Source: Planctomycetota bacterium
GTDB lineage: Bacteria > Planctomycetota > Planctomycetia > Pirellulales > Pirellulaceae
Length of the DNA stretch: 64,000 nucleotides
Assembly: GCA_029259935.1 (NCBI GenBank)
Contig: JAJDEH010000068.1
Coordinates: 19,271 to 83,270, forward strand
Direction of reading: 5' to 3'
Shown here: positions 45,352-53,668 of the stretch, one piece after another
How the letters are laid out: the number at the start of each line of letters is the position of its first letter
Numbering within the stretch: position 1 is the stretch's first letter
Notes under the pieces: model-generated
Told to the model about the DNA's origin: nothing
What the model saw: the letters and a program-made list of their open reading frames with translations, nothing else
The model's database searches: none
Translations under genes and position numbers: made by a program

Positions 45352-46341
45352 ATGTCAGCCAGCGGCAAATATTGGGTCGGAGTCGACGTGGGTGGAACCA
45401 AAATGTTGGCCACGGTGTTCGATTCTGAATTTCACGCGAAAACGCGTCATCGAAAGAAGACGAAAGGCCACGAAGGGGGCGAGACGGTGCTGCGCCGGCT
45501 TGCCCAAGCGATTCGCAAAGCGATGGAAGAAGCGGAGATCGAGGCGGACGCCATTGCTGGAATTGGCGTGGGGTGTGCGGGTCCGCTCGATCTGAAGCGC
45601 GGAATCATTCATGAAGCGCCCAACCTGGGTTTGAAGAAAGTCCCGGTGAAGTCGTATTTGGAGGAACAATTTGCTTGCCCCGTGGTTGTCGTCAATGATG
45701 TCGATGCGGGAGTTTTCGGCGAGTACCAATTTGGCGCGGCCCAGGACGCTCGATGTGTGTTGGGAATTTTTCCCGGGACCGGAATCGGGGGCGGATGCGT
45801 CTATGACGGAAAAATTATTCAGGGTCGCAATGGCTCATGCATGGAAGTCGGGCACATTCAAGTGTTGCCCGGTGGCCCGATGTGTGGATGCGGCCAACAA
45901 GGATGCTTGGAAGCGGTTGCCAGCCGGCTGGCGATTGCCGCCGCGGCCGCTCAAGCCGCTTTTCGAGGACAAGCACCCTATCTGCTGGAGACCGTCGGCG
46001 CGGACGTTGCGGCCATTCGTAGCGGTGTGATCGCGGATTCCATCAAGGCGGGGGATACCACGGTGGAGGAAATCGTCCGTGAGGCGGCTCGGCAAATTGG
46101 CGTGGGGGTGGCTTCCGTGGTCCACCTATTGGCACCAGACACGGTGGTACTCGGGGGCGGTTTGGTCGAGGCCATGCCGAAGTTGTTCGTCGAGAACGTC
46201 GAGAAGGCGGCCAACGAACGCGTGCTGCGTTCTTTCGTCGGTTCGTTTTCCGTCGTGCCCGCGGCGCTGGCGGATGATGCCAGCGTCATGGGAGCCGCGG
46301 CATGGGCACGCGATGTACTAACGGCCACGGACGGGGCTTAA
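45352..46341 (+). CDS. ROK-family sugar kinase, probable glucokinase
   Basis: 329 residues. ATP loop DVGGTK at 12-17, catalytic Asp116 in VVVNDVDAG, GTGIGGG at 142-148, and the ROK zinc site with His168 and C178-G-C180-GQQG-C185. The order of motifs matches bacterial ROK glucokinases, so it should phosphorylate glucose or a close relative. The zinc site argues against the polyphosphate glucokinase subgroup, though the gene lies just upstream of the polyphosphate operon. ATG start; the gap to ppx is 80 bases. Confidence 0.9.
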   Translation: MSASGKYWVGVDVGGTKMLATVFDSEFHAKTRHRKKTKGHEGGETVLRRLAQAIRKAMEEAEIEADAIAGIGVGCAGPLDLKRGIIHEAPNLGLKKVPVKSYLEEQFACPVVVVNDVDAGVFGEYQFGAAQDARCVLGIFPGTGIGGGCVYDGKIIQGRNGSCMEVGHIQVLPGGPMCGCGQQGCLEAVASRLAIAAAAAQAAFRGQAPYLLETVGADVAAIRSGVIADSIKAGDTTVEEIVREAARQIGVGVASVVHLLAPDTVVLGGGLVEAMPKLFVENVEKAANERVLRSFVGSFSVVPAALADDASVMGAAAWARDVLTATDGA

Positions 46342-46421
46342 CTTCAGTTTAATATCGATCCACGACCGTGGTCAGTTCAGATCCTCACAGTTCAAGCCCC
46401 CTGCCGAGACGCACGGACCCA

Positions 46422-47957
46422 ATGATACGCCCCGTCGCCGTTATTGACATAGGCACGACTTCCATTCGCATGGCCATCGCCGAAATCGACGACAACGGAG
46501 GTGTGCGCACTCTGGAGACACTCTCGCAGGCCGTCACGTTGGGGAAAGACGCGTTCACGAAAGGGTACATCGACAAGGTGACGATCGAGGATTGCGTGCG
46601 AGTCCTACGATCCTACTGCCAAAAGCTCGAGGAGTATTCCATTTCGCAGCCGGATCAGATTCGCGTGGTGGCGACCAGCGCCGTTCGCGAGGCCGACAAT
46701 CGGCTCGCCTTTCTGGACAGGATCTACATCGCCACCGGCATCCAGGTCGAACCGATCGACGAAGCCGAAGTGAGCCGCGTCGCCTACCATGGCATCCAGC
46801 CCTTTCTGATGGCCGAACCTGAGTTGGCTTCGGCCCGGACCTTGGTGATGGAGGTAGGGGGCGGCAGTACCGAGTTGCTGCTGATTCGCAATGGCAACGT
46901 CGCCTATTCCCACACGTTTCGCTTGGGTTCGCTGCGGCTGCGAAAATCGTTAGAGGACATCCACGGCCCGACCGGCAAGGTTCGCGAGATGATGAGCCGA
47001 CAAATTGGCCGAATGGTGGGCGAAATTCGGGAGCATGTGCCTGCCAATGGAAACGTGCACTTGATTGCAATGGGGGGCGACGTCCGCTTTGCCGTGGCCA
47101 ACATCGACCCCGATTGGGACCGCGTTGGCCTGGCGAAGATTCCAATCGGTGCTTTGGAGATCTTCGCGGAATCAATACTGAAACAATCGGTTGACGAACT
47201 GGTGCGAAAGTACCACCTTAGTTTTCCGAACGCCGAAACCGTCGGCCCGGCCTTGCTGACTTACCTGGAACTCGCGCTGACCTTCGAATTGCAAAACATC
47301 CTAGTAAGTAACACCAATCTGCGTGATGGGCTGTTGAACGAAATGGCATTGCGCGAGGCGTGGACCGACGATTTTCGAAAACAAATTATTCGCTCGGCGG
47401 TGGCTTTGGGCCAGAAGTTCAGTTTTGACGAAAAACACGCCCGCCACGTCGCCGAACTGAGCCACGAGTTGTTTCGCCAGCTTGCGGACGACCACAAGCT
47501 CGAACCCCGCTACGAGTTGATTCTCTACGTCGCGGCACTGCTCCATGAAATCGGCCTGTTCATCAGCAATACGGCCTATCACAAACATTCTCAGTACTTG
47601 ATACGTAATAGTGAGTTGTTCGGATTGGCAAAAAACGATCTGCTCCTGATCTCGCTGGTCGCCCGCTATCATCGCCGCGCGTCGCCCCAGTCACGGCATG
47701 AAGGCTACGTCACGCTTGATCGAGACCATCGGGTCGCCGTGTCCAAAATGGCGGCGATCCTGCGGCTGGCCGCCTCGCTAGATGAATCACGAAGCCAGCG
47801 GATCAACCAATTGCAGTGCAAAAGGCGTAGCGGACAACTGGTTGTTTCGGTATCGCAGGTGGAAGACCTGTCGCTCGAACAGTTGGCACTGCGCCAGAGC
47901 GGTTCTCTGTTTGAGGAAGTCTTCGGCCTGAACGTCATGCTTCGCAACGCCCGATAA
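46422..47957 (+). CDS. ppx: Exopolyphosphatase/pppGpp phosphohydrolase family (Ppx/GppA)
   Basis: 511 residues from the ATG at 46422, which begins the family's N-terminus IRPVAVIDIGTTSIRMAI. The actin-like fold elements follow: VATSAVREADNR, then VMEVGGGSTELLLI (phosphate 2-like loop) and IAMGGDVRFA. The last third carries an HD-type helical domain (HARHVAELSHELFRQL, YVAALLHEIGLFI, LISLVARYHRRA). It hydrolyses the terminal phosphate of polyphosphate, and perhaps pppGpp. Twelve bases separate it from ppk1. Confidence 0.92.
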   Translation: MIRPVAVIDIGTTSIRMAIAEIDDNGGVRTLETLSQAVTLGKDAFTKGYIDKVTIEDCVRVLRSYCQKLEEYSISQPDQIRVVATSAVREADNRLAFLDRIYIATGIQVEPIDEAEVSRVAYHGIQPFLMAEPELASARTLVMEVGGGSTELLLIRNGNVAYSHTFRLGSLRLRKSLEDIHGPTGKVREMMSRQIGRMVGEIREHVPANGNVHLIAMGGDVRFAVANIDPDWDRVGLAKIPIGALEIFAESILKQSVDELVRKYHLSFPNAETVGPALLTYLELALTFELQNILVSNTNLRDGLLNEMALREAWTDDFRKQIIRSAVALGQKFSFDEKHARHVAELSHELFRQLADDHKLEPRYELILYVAALLHEIGLFISNTAYHKHSQYLIRNSELFGLAKNDLLLISLVARYHRRASPQSRHEGYVTLDRDHRVAVSKMAAILRLAASLDESRSQRINQLQCKRRSGQLVVSVSQVEDLSLEQLALRQSGSLFEEVFGLNVMLRNAR

Positions 47958-47969
47958 GATTAAGTCACC

Positions 47970-50144
47970 ATGAGCAAGAAGAAGTCGAAGTATTTCAATC
48001 GCGAACTGAGCTGGTTGGAATTCAATCAACACGTACTAGACGAAGCCAAGGACGTCTCTCTTCCGCTATTGGAAAGATTGAAGTTCCTGGCCATCACGGC
48101 GTCCAACTTGGACGAGTTTTTCATGGTGCGAGTTGGCGGTCTGCAAATGTTGGCGGCTAGTGGTAGCAGAAAGCAAGATCCTTCCGGGTTGACGCCGCGC
48201 GGCCAGCTCAAGGCCATCGCTCAACGAACCCAGGAGATGGTTCGTCAACAGTACGACTGCTTGCTGGCGGATATCGAGCCCGCGCTGGCCGTTCACGGAA
48301 TGCAGCGGGTCTCGGCGGAGAAAATCTCCGAAAAGCAGGCAGACCACTTAAGCCAATTGTTCGATAGTGAAATCTTCTCCGTGTTGACGCCAATCGCGAT
48401 TTCGTCCAGCGACGATCTGCCACTGTTGGCGAACCAAACAATGAACGTTTGCGTGCGGCTGGCTCCTCCGGCGGAAAGCAAGACCGCGAAAGGCAAAACA
48501 GTTAAAGGAAAAACGGCGAAAGACCAAGTTGCCGAGGCGGAAGCGGACCGCTTTGCCGTGATTCCGTTCGGTCGCGTCTTGTCGCGGTTTCTTACGCTGC
48601 CGTCGGATGGGGGTTATGCGTACGCGCTGATGGAAGACGTCGTGCAGCACTTCGTGCAACGGTTCTTTCTGGGTCTGACGGTGCTGGAGTGCGTGCCGTT
48701 CCGCATTACTCGCAATGCCGACATGGGCGTCCGCGAGGATCTGGCCTCGGATTTGTTAAGCGGCATGGCCGAGGTGTTGGACTGGCGAAAGCAGAGCCCC
48801 TGTGTTCGTTTGGAACTGGCCGCGTTCGCCAGCGACACCACGGGCGCGTTCCTCATGGACCTGTTCAACGTCGGTCGCGAGGATATCTTCCGGGCACCCG
48901 GGCCCCTGGACCTGGCGGCATTCATGCAGCTCACGGACGTACAAGGGTTCGACGAGTTGTTTTATGAACCCTGGCCGCCGCAGCCCTCGCCGCAAGTAGA
49001 CATGGCCGCCAGTATATTTGACGTAATTCGCAATCGCGATGTGTTGCTCTATCATCCTTATGAGAGCTTCGATCCGGTCGTCAAGTTAATCGACGAAGCG
49101 GCCGGCGATCCGGATGTGCTAGCGATCAAGCAAACGCTCTATCGCACCAGCCGCAACAGCCCCATCATTGCGGCACTGATCCGGGCCGCCGAGTCGGGTA
49201 AGCATGTCACGGTCATCGTGGAACTCAAGGCCCGCTTCGACGAACAACGTAACATCGAGTGGGCCAAGGTGTTGGAACACGCGGGCGCGCAAGTAATATA
49301 TGGTGTAAAGGGCTTGAAGACCCACGCCAAACTATGCATCGTGATTCGCCGCGAACCGGATGGAATCCAACGATACACCCACTTTGGCACGGGCAACTAT
49401 AATGAGACTACCGCCAAGATCTATAGTGATGTTAGTATCATGACTTGCAATCATGAACTGGGAGCGGACGCGGTTAGCTTTTTTAATGCCATTACGGGCT
49501 ACTCACAGCCGTTGCAGTATCGCAAAATAGAGGCGGCTCCGATTGGCCTGCGAGACAAACTGCTGGAAATGATCGAAAGTGAGACACAACAGAAGCGGCA
49601 AGGCCGAAAGGCCCATATCGCCGCCAAGATCAACTCGCTGGTTGATCCTGACATTATCGACGCGCTGTATCAAGCTTCGGACGCGGGCGTGCAAATCAAG
49701 CTCAATGTACGGGGTATTTGTTGTCTCAGGCCGGGCGTGGAAGGGCTGAGTGAGAATATCTCGGTTGTCAGTATCGTGGATCGATATCTCGAACACGCGC
49801 GGATGTTTTACTTCTTTCACGGTGGTGATGAGCGAGTGTTTATCTCCAGCGCGGATTGGATGCCCAGAAACTTGGACCGGCGTGTCGAATTGCTGGTTCC
49901 GATTGAGGATAGTGATTGCCGGCAGCGATTGATTCAAATTCTGGATGTCTATTTTCAGGACACCGTCAAGGCTCGGCAACTAACGCCGGACGGCAGTTAT
50001 GAAAAAGTCGAACCTCGCGGGCGTCGCAAGATCTTCCGCAGTCAAAGCGAACTCTTTCAAAAGACCGTCAATGCGGTTCAACAGGGCGAGCATTCGAAGA
50101 GAACCATTTTTCAACCGCACCGAGCTCCCTCCAAGGTATCGTGA
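47970..50144 (+). CDS. ppk1: Polyphosphate kinase 1
   Basis: 724 residues, the normal length. It opens with KYFNRELSWLEFNQHVL, and both active-site regions are present: LKTHAKLCIV with the phospho-accepting histidine, and YTHFGTGNYNETTA. The VRGICCLRPGVEGLSENI (quoted in part) segment carries the second catalytic histidine region and is altered in ordinary ways. It makes polyphosphate from ATP at the membrane. The low-complexity stretch TAKGKTVKGKTAKD at about 170-185 is an insertion in the head domain and unusual. Second gene of the ppx-ppk1-sixA-ppk2 operon. Confidence 0.95.
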   Translation: MSKKKSKYFNRELSWLEFNQHVLDEAKDVSLPLLERLKFLAITASNLDEFFMVRVGGLQMLAASGSRKQDPSGLTPRGQLKAIAQRTQEMVRQQYDCLLADIEPALAVHGMQRVSAEKISEKQADHLSQLFDSEIFSVLTPIAISSSDDLPLLANQTMNVCVRLAPPAESKTAKGKTVKGKTAKDQVAEAEADRFAVIPFGRVLSRFLTLPSDGGYAYALMEDVVQHFVQRFFLGLTVLECVPFRITRNADMGVREDLASDLLSGMAEVLDWRKQSPCVRLELAAFASDTTGAFLMDLFNVGREDIFRAPGPLDLAAFMQLTDVQGFDELFYEPWPPQPSPQVDMAASIFDVIRNRDVLLYHPYESFDPVVKLIDEAAGDPDVLAIKQTLYRTSRNSPIIAALIRAAESGKHVTVIVELKARFDEQRNIEWAKVLEHAGAQVIYGVKGLKTHAKLCIVIRREPDGIQRYTHFGTGNYNETTAKIYSDVSIMTCNHELGADAVSFFNAITGYSQPLQYRKIEAAPIGLRDKLLEMIESETQQKRQGRKAHIAAKINSLVDPDIIDALYQASDAGVQIKLNVRGICCLRPGVEGLSENISVVSIVDRYLEHARMFYFFHGGDERVFISSADWMPRNLDRRVELLVPIEDSDCRQRLIQILDVYFQDTVKARQLTPDGSYEKVEPRGRRKIFRSQSELFQKTVNAVQQGEHSKRTIFQPHRAPSKVS

Positions 50145-50168
50145 CGCAGTAGGAATTTTACTCCAAAC

Positions 50169-50663
50169 ATGAAGACTCTTCTCATTCTGCGGCACGCCAA
50201 GTCAAGTTGGGCGGAACCTGGCCTGTCGGATCACGATCGTCCCTTGAACGGCCGGGGAAAGCTTGATGCACCGAAAATCGGCGCATTGATCGGCAATCAA
50301 GAATTGGTCCCCGAGTTAATTCTTTCGTCGACGGCAAAAAGAGCGCGTAAGACGGCGGAAAAAGTCGCGGCGAATTGCGGCTACGACAAGGAAATCGAAC
50401 TTCGTCCAGGTTTTTATCTAGCCGCCCCCGACGACTATCTAACTGCCCTGGCGGAACTGGACGACGCCTGCAACCGGGTGTTGGTCGTCGGACACAATCC
50501 CGGACTAGAAGATTTGCTGGAGACGCTGACCGGCAGCTATGAGACGATGGCCACGGCTTCGCTGGCCCACGTGTCCTGTAACATTGCCACCTGGCGGGAA
50601 CTCGACGCATCGGCGGATTGCGAACTCGTTGAGTTTTGGCGCCCGCGAGAATTGGAAGAATGA
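50169..50663 (+). CDS. sixA: Phosphohistidine phosphatase SixA-like protein
   Basis: 164 residues of the histidine phosphatase superfamily. RHG-type motif LRHAKSSW with nucleophile His9, a second Arg-rich site (STAKRARKTAE), and a late VVGHNPGLEDLL with the catalytic His. SixA removes phosphate from phosphohistidine in signalling proteins; PPK1 forms a phosphohistidine intermediate, so this enzyme could act on it. The gene lies 24 bases after ppk1 and ten before ppk2. Related family members also act on small phosphates, so the target is inferred. Confidence 0.9.
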   Translation: MKTLLILRHAKSSWAEPGLSDHDRPLNGRGKLDAPKIGALIGNQELVPELILSSTAKRARKTAEKVAANCGYDKEIELRPGFYLAAPDDYLTALAELDDACNRVLVVGHNPGLEDLLETLTGSYETMATASLAHVSCNIATWRELDASADCELVEFWRPRELEE

Positions 50664-50673
50664 AGGATCCTCG

Positions 50674-51480
50674 GTGACCACGTTGACTCATCAGCTCAAG
50701 CCGGAAGAGGCCATTCGGCTCGCGGAAATCACCACCCAAGGGAAAGAATTTCGCACCGACCGCGCGACGGCCGAACAGGACTTCAAGGCCCTGCGTCACG
50801 AATTGATTGAACTCCAGCGCCGGTTTTACGCCAACGGCAGCCGACAGTTGCTGGTCGTCTTTCAAGCCATGGATGCGGGTGGCAAGGACGGGACGATTCG
50901 CAAGGTTCTTGCCGGCGTGAATCCGCAGGGCGTGCGTGTTACGTCATTCAAAAAGCCGACCGCCAACGAACTGGCTCACGATTTTCTGTGGCGTATTCAT
51001 CGGGCCGTCCCGGCGAAAGGCATGATCGGCGTATTTAATCGATCGCACTACGAGGATGTGCTGGTGGCACGTGTTGACGATTTGGTACCCCAAGACGTTT
51101 GGCAGCCTCGCTATGAACAGATCAATCAGTTCGAAAAAATGCTGTTCGACTGCGGGACGATCGTCTTGAAGTTCTATTTGCATATCTCGAAAGACGAACA
51201 AAAGAAGCGATTTCAAGCACGATTGGACGACCCCAACAAGCACTGGAAATTTTCGACCGATGACTTGCGAAAACGCAAGCAATGGGACGAGTATCAGCAC
51301 GCTTACGAGGACATGCTCAACCACTGCACGACTCCGTGGGCGCCGTGGCACGTCATTCCGGCGGATCAAAAGTGGTATCGCAATGTCGCCATCGCCCGCG
51401 TCATCGCCCAAACGCTGCGAGATCTAGGTCTTCAATATCCCTCGCCCGCCCATATTCCGGCAGACTTGAAGATCGACTAA
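50674..51480 (+). CDS. ppk2: PPK2-family polyphosphate:nucleotide phosphotransferase
   Basis: 268 residues from the GTG at 50674, selected by GAAGGA just upstream and by the family start. Walker A-like AMDAGGKDGT at 65-74, Walker B region NRSHYEDVL at 122-130, then DCGTIVLKFYLHISKDEQKKRF and the lid (RKRKQWDEYQHAYEDML). Enzymes of this family use polyphosphate to phosphorylate AMP, ADP or GDP. Sequence alone does not tell the class I, II or III preference. Last gene of the polyphosphate operon. Confidence 0.93.
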   Translation: MTTLTHQLKPEEAIRLAEITTQGKEFRTDRATAEQDFKALRHELIELQRRFYANGSRQLLVVFQAMDAGGKDGTIRKVLAGVNPQGVRVTSFKKPTANELAHDFLWRIHRAVPAKGMIGVFNRSHYEDVLVARVDDLVPQDVWQPRYEQINQFEKMLFDCGTIVLKFYLHISKDEQKKRFQARLDDPNKHWKFSTDDLRKRKQWDEYQHAYEDMLNHCTTPWAPWHVIPADQKWYRNVAIARVIAQTLRDLGLQYPSPAHIPADLKID

Positions 51481-51527
51481 CGCCACGCCAACGCTTTTTT
51501 CGGATTGGTCATCTCCCAGGCGATTGC

Positions 51528-52415
51528 CTATTTACACCGCACATGGACGCCGTGCTCGTTGATGTCGACGGGGGTGATTTCTTCGCTACAGCCGCTGCCG
51601 CGATGCTTGGCGATGTACAGGCCGCGACCGATCCGATTTCCGTCGCGCGTCTTTCCCATATAGATCAGAGTATTGGCGTTGGATAGCGCGTCACCTTCGT
51701 GGATGCCGCTGGAAATCATGTCGTCCAACATGGTCTCTTGCGAAGTCACCAGCAGCAGACAGCCGATGTCGCTGGGATCATAGATCCGCGTGGCAATGGT
51801 TTCGGCGTTTTGACGATACTTCTCCCGAAACAGGTCTCGCGCCACCCATTCGGGCTCTTTGCGCAGAATCTGATGGTAGACGTACTCGAACAAGTTGAAC
51901 TGAATCGACTCGCCCTGGCGCTCGGTCGGTTCAATGCCGTCGACGACAACCCGCCGGCAACCGTGCAGAAAATTGCCGTACAAGAAGGCAATTGCCGATC
52001 GCAGCTTGGCGTTCAGCTCGCCCTGCCACTCTTGCCATTGCTCGAATTCTAGATCGCGTCGCGTGACCCGTTGCCCGCGATAATCGAAGATGTGCATGTA
52101 ATCGCCCGGCGGCCGCGCGGCAAAAAAGTTCTCCAGATCGGGTTTCTTGCCTGCGTCGGTGGGCGAAAGCCGCCAATCGAAAATTCGCTGGGCATAGTCC
52201 GCGTGGCTTTGCGAATCTCCCCGAGCACTCATGTCGAAAATGACGCCGCGCCGTTGCTCTTGGTCGTTTCCGCCGTGCAGATATTGGACGCCGAATTGCG
52301 TCTTGCCAATTCCCGTGGCTCCGACGACGACCGTCAAAGTGCCTGGCAGCAGGCCGCCGCCTAGCCGTTCATCTAGACCGGGAACGCCCGTGGATTGTCG
52401 ATGTGGTTTGCTCAT
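51528..52415 (-). CDS. KaiC-like RecA-fold ATPase
   Basis: 295 residues from the ATG at 52415. Opening STGVPGLDERLGGGLLPGTLTVVVG (quoted in part) with Walker A GATGIGKT at 32-39, then VVVDGIEPTE (Walker B) and LLLVTSQETM. This is the KaiC/RadA single-domain type, without the second KaiC domain or a circadian partner. The middle carries a long insertion (GKKPDLENFFAARPPGDYMHIFDYRGQ; about residues 85-115). It probably works as an ATP-driven switch on a protein or nucleic acid. It is 40 bases downstream of the cysteine desulfurase gene on the same strand. Confidence 0.78.
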   Translation of the reverse strand: MSKPHRQSTGVPGLDERLGGGLLPGTLTVVVGATGIGKTQFGVQYLHGGNDQEQRRGVIFDMSARGDSQSHADYAQRIFDWRLSPTDAGKKPDLENFFAARPPGDYMHIFDYRGQRVTRRDLEFEQWQEWQGELNAKLRSAIAFLYGNFLHGCRRVVVDGIEPTERQGESIQFNLFEYVYHQILRKEPEWVARDLFREKYRQNAETIATRIYDPSDIGCLLLVTSQETMLDDMISSGIHEGDALSNANTLIYMGKTRDGNRIGRGLYIAKHRGSGCSEEITPVDINEHGVHVRCK

Positions 52416-52455
52416 GGCCGATAGGACGGACGCGCGGACCGTCAACGTAGAACGT

Positions 52456-53595
52456 CTAGGGACGCAGATCCTCCCACGCGGCGATCAGCAGGCTGGCGGC
52501 GCGGTCGATCTCTTCTTCGGAAGTATACCAACCGACGCTTAGTCGAATGGTGCCGCTGGCCTCCAAAGGCGTCAATCCGATGGCTGCCAAGGTCGATGAA
52601 ATGCTGGTCGTGCCGCTATGGCAGGCAGCACCGGTCGAAGCGCACAGTTCGGGGATGCGGCTTAGCAGACTGTCTCCGCTGACATCCGGAAAATTGACGC
52701 TCATTGTATTAGGCAGCCTTTCGGAACCCGCGCCATGCAGCACCAACCGATCGCCAATCGCGTCTCTCAACTGATCGAGCAGGCGGTCCCGCAAAACAGC
52801 CAAGCGATCACCCGCTTCGTCCATTCCCTTGTAGGCCAGCAGCGCGGCTCGTCCCAGTGCGACAATGTACGGTACATTTTCCGTTCCCGCGCGCAATCCC
52901 GATTCATGACCCGCGCCGTGATTGACCGGTTCGAGCGTGATGCCGCGCCGCACATACAATGCGCCAACTCCCTTGGGGGCATAAATCTTGTGCCCCGCCA
53001 CGGTCAGCAGGTCGACGCCCAGTTCGTCGACGGCCGTCCGAATTTTTCCCACGCTTTGCGCGGCATCGGTATGCATCAAGACATCGTGGGCGCGACAAAT
53101 GTCCGAGATGCGGCGTATCGGCTGGACCGTGCCGATTTCGTTATTGGCGTGCATGATGCTGACCAGACGGGTATCCGGCCGCAGCGCCACTTCCACTCGG
53201 TCCGGATCGACCAAGCCGCTCCGATCACACTCAACGATGGTCACATCGTAGCCCAGCCGCTCAAGATAATTGGCCGGTTGCACGATCGCTGGATGTTCGA
53301 ATCCAGAGATGACCAAATGCCCATGACCAATCGTGCCCGGCCCCATGAAAATCCCCTTGAGGGCCAGGTTGTTGCTTTCGGTTCCGCCCGACGTAAACAC
53401 GATTTCTTCCGAATCGGCTCCCAGCAGGTGAGCCAGCTTGGATCGCGCATCTTCCACCGCTTCTTGACACGCGCGGCCGAGGGCATGACCGCTGGACGGA
53501 TTTCCATGATGCTCGACGAGGAAGGGGTGCATCGCTTCCTGAACACTCGGAGCGATCGGTGTCGTGGCGTTGTAGTCAAGGTATATGTGTCGCAC
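52456..53595 (-). CDS. NifS/IscS-type cysteine desulfurase
   Basis: 379 residues of the PLP-dependent class V family. The start MRHIYLDYNATTP, the PLP lysine Lys203 in AGHKIYAPKG, the HTDAAQS region, and the catalytic loop STGAACHSG with Cys325 are all present. The enzyme takes sulfur from cysteine for Fe-S clusters or tRNA thiolation; related enzymes also release selenium from selenocysteine. The gene is 73 bases downstream of the UxxC-PDZ gene, in the same direction, so it could supply selenium for the Sec system. No iscU or fdx nearby. Confidence 0.92.
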   Translation of the reverse strand: MRHIYLDYNATTPIAPSVQEAMHPFLVEHHGNPSSGHALGRACQEAVEDARSKLAHLLGADSEEIVFTSGGTESNNLALKGIFMGPGTIGHGHLVISGFEHPAIVQPANYLERLGYDVTIVECDRSGLVDPDRVEVALRPDTRLVSIMHANNEIGTVQPIRRISDICRAHDVLMHTDAAQSVGKIRTAVDELGVDLLTVAGHKIYAPKGVGALYVRRGITLEPVNHGAGHESGLRAGTENVPYIVALGRAALLAYKGMDEAGDRLAVLRDRLLDQLRDAIGDRLVLHGAGSERLPNTMSVNFPDVSGDSLLSRIPELCASTGAACHSGTTSISSTLAAIGLTPLEASGTIRLSVGWYTSEEEIDRAASLLIAAWEDLRP

Positions 53596-53668
53596 GGGAT
53601 TTCTCGAGGGCTAGCCGTTCCAGTCGGTTCATGATCACCGCAAGACGGACGGGAGTGAACCTTGGCGC

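Noticed and set aside
45352..46341. Naming the ROK kinase a polyphosphate glucokinase from its location
   Set aside because: The zinc-binding CxC...C site is present, as in ATP-dependent ROK kinases; location alone is not enough. Kept as a low-interest check.
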